Source of the DNA: Syntrophomonadaceae bacterium
GTDB taxonomy: Bacteria; Bacillota; Syntrophomonadia; Syntrophomonadales; Syntrophomonadaceae
Reading direction: 5' to 3'
Assembly: GCA_012798055.1 (NCBI GenBank)
Contig: JAAZOA010000095.1
Location: 1 to 7,267 of the forward strand
DNA length: 7,267 nucleotides
Shown here: positions 6,581 to 7,267 of the stretch, one piece after another
Position numbering within the stretch: the stretch's first letter is position 1
How the letters are laid out: every line of letters starts with the position of its first letter
Notes under the pieces: model-generated
What the model saw: only the letters and a program-made list of their open reading frames with translations
Told to the model about the DNA's origin: nothing
Databases searched by the model: none
Program-made: the position numbers and the translations under genes

Positions 6581-6609
6581 TTGTTGGCTGAACTTTGCTG
6601 TGATAAAAT
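6581..6609 (+). promoter_or_regulatory. Predicted sigma-A type promoter for the TrpB-like gene
   Basis: TTGTTG (6581-6586) and TAAAAT (6604-6609) are 17 bases apart. The -10 matches TATAAT at five of six bases and is preceded by TG one base upstream (6601-6602), an extended -10. The -35 matches only three of six. Transcription would begin near 6616. A short AAAAT-C-ATTTT palindrome (6605-6615) overlaps the -10. This suggests the TrpB-like gene has its own transcription start, apart from the deoB block. Confidence 0.5.
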
Positions 6610-6634
6610 CATTTTGTATGGTTTACTCAAGACG

Positions 6635-6641
6635 AGAGGAG
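6635..6641 (+). promoter_or_regulatory. Ribosome binding site of the TrpB-like gene
   Basis: AGAGGAG lies nine bases before ATG 6651 and fixes the start of the last gene. Confidence 0.7.
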
Positions 6642-6650
6642 CGAGTTTAG

Positions 6651-7267
6651 ATGAGTAGAGAAGATCTCACCAAAATCATCCTGCCGGAGGATAAGATTCC
6701 GAAATTCTGGTATAATGTCCAGGCAGACATGCCCAATCCTTTAGCCCCCGGTCTGCACCCCGGTACCAAGGAACCACTGGGACCGGCTGACCTGGCCCCT
6801 CTTTTCGCGATGGGCTTGATCGGGCAGGAAGTTTCAACCGAGCGGTACATTGAAATACCGTCTGAGGTACGCGAAATTTATAAGAAGTGGCGTCCCTCAC
6901 CTCTGTTCAGGGCTCGAGGACTGGAAAAAGCTCTGGATACTAACTGCCGCATATATTACAAATATGAAGGAGTCAGCCCGGTCGGCAGCCACAAGCTTAA
7001 TTCGGCAGTTCCGCAGGCTTTTTACAACAAGGCGGAAGGGATAAAACGGCTCACCACCGAAACGGGCGCTGGTCAGTGGGGGACCGCCCTGTCTCTGGCC
7101 TGCAAATGGTTCGACCTGGAGTGTATGGTGTACATGGTGCGGGTCAGTTTTGAACAGAAGCCCTATCGGCGAATCATTATGGGGCTTTATGGTGCCAACT
7201 GCGTCCCCAGCCCCAGCGATCTCACAGAGAGCGGGCGGGTTGAACTGGCCAAAAATCCAAATACACC
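6651..7267 (+). CDS. trpB: Tryptophan synthase beta chain-like protein, TrpB2 type, 3'-truncated by window edge
   Basis: The frame is open from ATG 6651 to the end of the window, giving 205 residues, roughly the first half. It is a fold-type II PLP enzyme. VGSHKLNSA carries the presumed PLP lysine K115, and TETGAGQWG (136-144) corresponds to the catalytic-glutamate loop of TrpB, with E137 as the glutamate. The long N-terminal part (WYNVQADMP near 20-28, LGPADLAPLFAMGLIGQE at 43-60, RPSPLFRARGLEKAL at 81-95) and the YYKYEGVSPVGSH stretch are typical of TrpB2, not of the canonical TrpB1 that pairs tightly with TrpA. TrpB2 proteins make tryptophan from indole and serine, or O-phosphoserine in some archaeal forms, often without TrpA; some may serve indole salvage. 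It lies 107 bases after the nucleoside phosphorylase with its own predicted promoter. No trpA or other trp gene is visible upstream. Confidence 0.92.
   Translation, partial: MSREDLTKIILPEDKIPKFWYNVQADMPNPLAPGLHPGTKEPLGPADLAPLFAMGLIGQEVSTERYIEIPSEVREIYKKWRPSPLFRARGLEKALDTNCRIYYKYEGVSPVGSHKLNSAVPQAFYNKAEGIKRLTTETGAGQWGTALSLACKWFDLECMVYMVRVSFEQKPYRRIIMGLYGANCVPSPSDLTESGRVELAKNPNT

Overview
This window looks like the chromosome of a spore-forming-type Firmicute, probably an anaerobic clostridial lineage related to Moorella, Peptococcaceae or Syntrophomonadaceae. That placement is an inference from moderate GC content, strong GGAGG-type ribosome binding sites, and the gene order Nudix hydrolase - PHP-family nuclease - xerD - deoB - nucleoside phosphorylase, which resembles the block upstream of the spoIIA region in Bacillus and its relatives. 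All seven genes lie on the + strand, mostly separated by only a few to a few tens of bases. I see no mobile element, CRISPR array, tRNA, rRNA or phage gene.

Layout. Bases 1-360 hold the 3' part of an ADP-ribose pyrophosphatase (Nudix). Bases 382-1599 encode an endonuclease Q-like protein with a PHP nuclease domain, a four-cysteine zinc finger and a helix-hairpin-helix. Bases 1627-2982 encode a manganese-dependent family II pyrophosphatase with an inserted CBS pair. Bases 3096-3986 encode the tyrosine recombinase XerD; its start is ambiguous, and 113 bases precede the preferred start. A 76-base leader (3987-4062) with several mutually exclusive short stems precedes deoB (4063-5235). The pyrimidine-nucleoside phosphorylase gene (5239-6543) follows 3 bases later. 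A 107-base intergenic region carries a credible extended -10 promoter. It is followed by a tryptophan synthase beta-like gene of the TrpB2 type (6651 onward), which runs off the window.

How the genes fit together. The nucleoside phosphorylase releases (deoxy)ribose-1-phosphate from pyrimidine nucleosides, and phosphopentomutase turns it into the 5-phosphate. The Nudix enzyme also yields ribose-5-phosphate, plus AMP, from ADP-ribose. The CBS pyrophosphatase belongs to a family tuned by adenine nucleotides. EndoQ and XerD act on DNA: repair of deaminated bases and resolution of chromosome dimers. The window is therefore mainly a housekeeping block of nucleotide salvage and genome maintenance. 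The least explained parts are the deboB-leader structure before deoB, the XerD N-terminal region, and the bacterial EndoQ-like gene.
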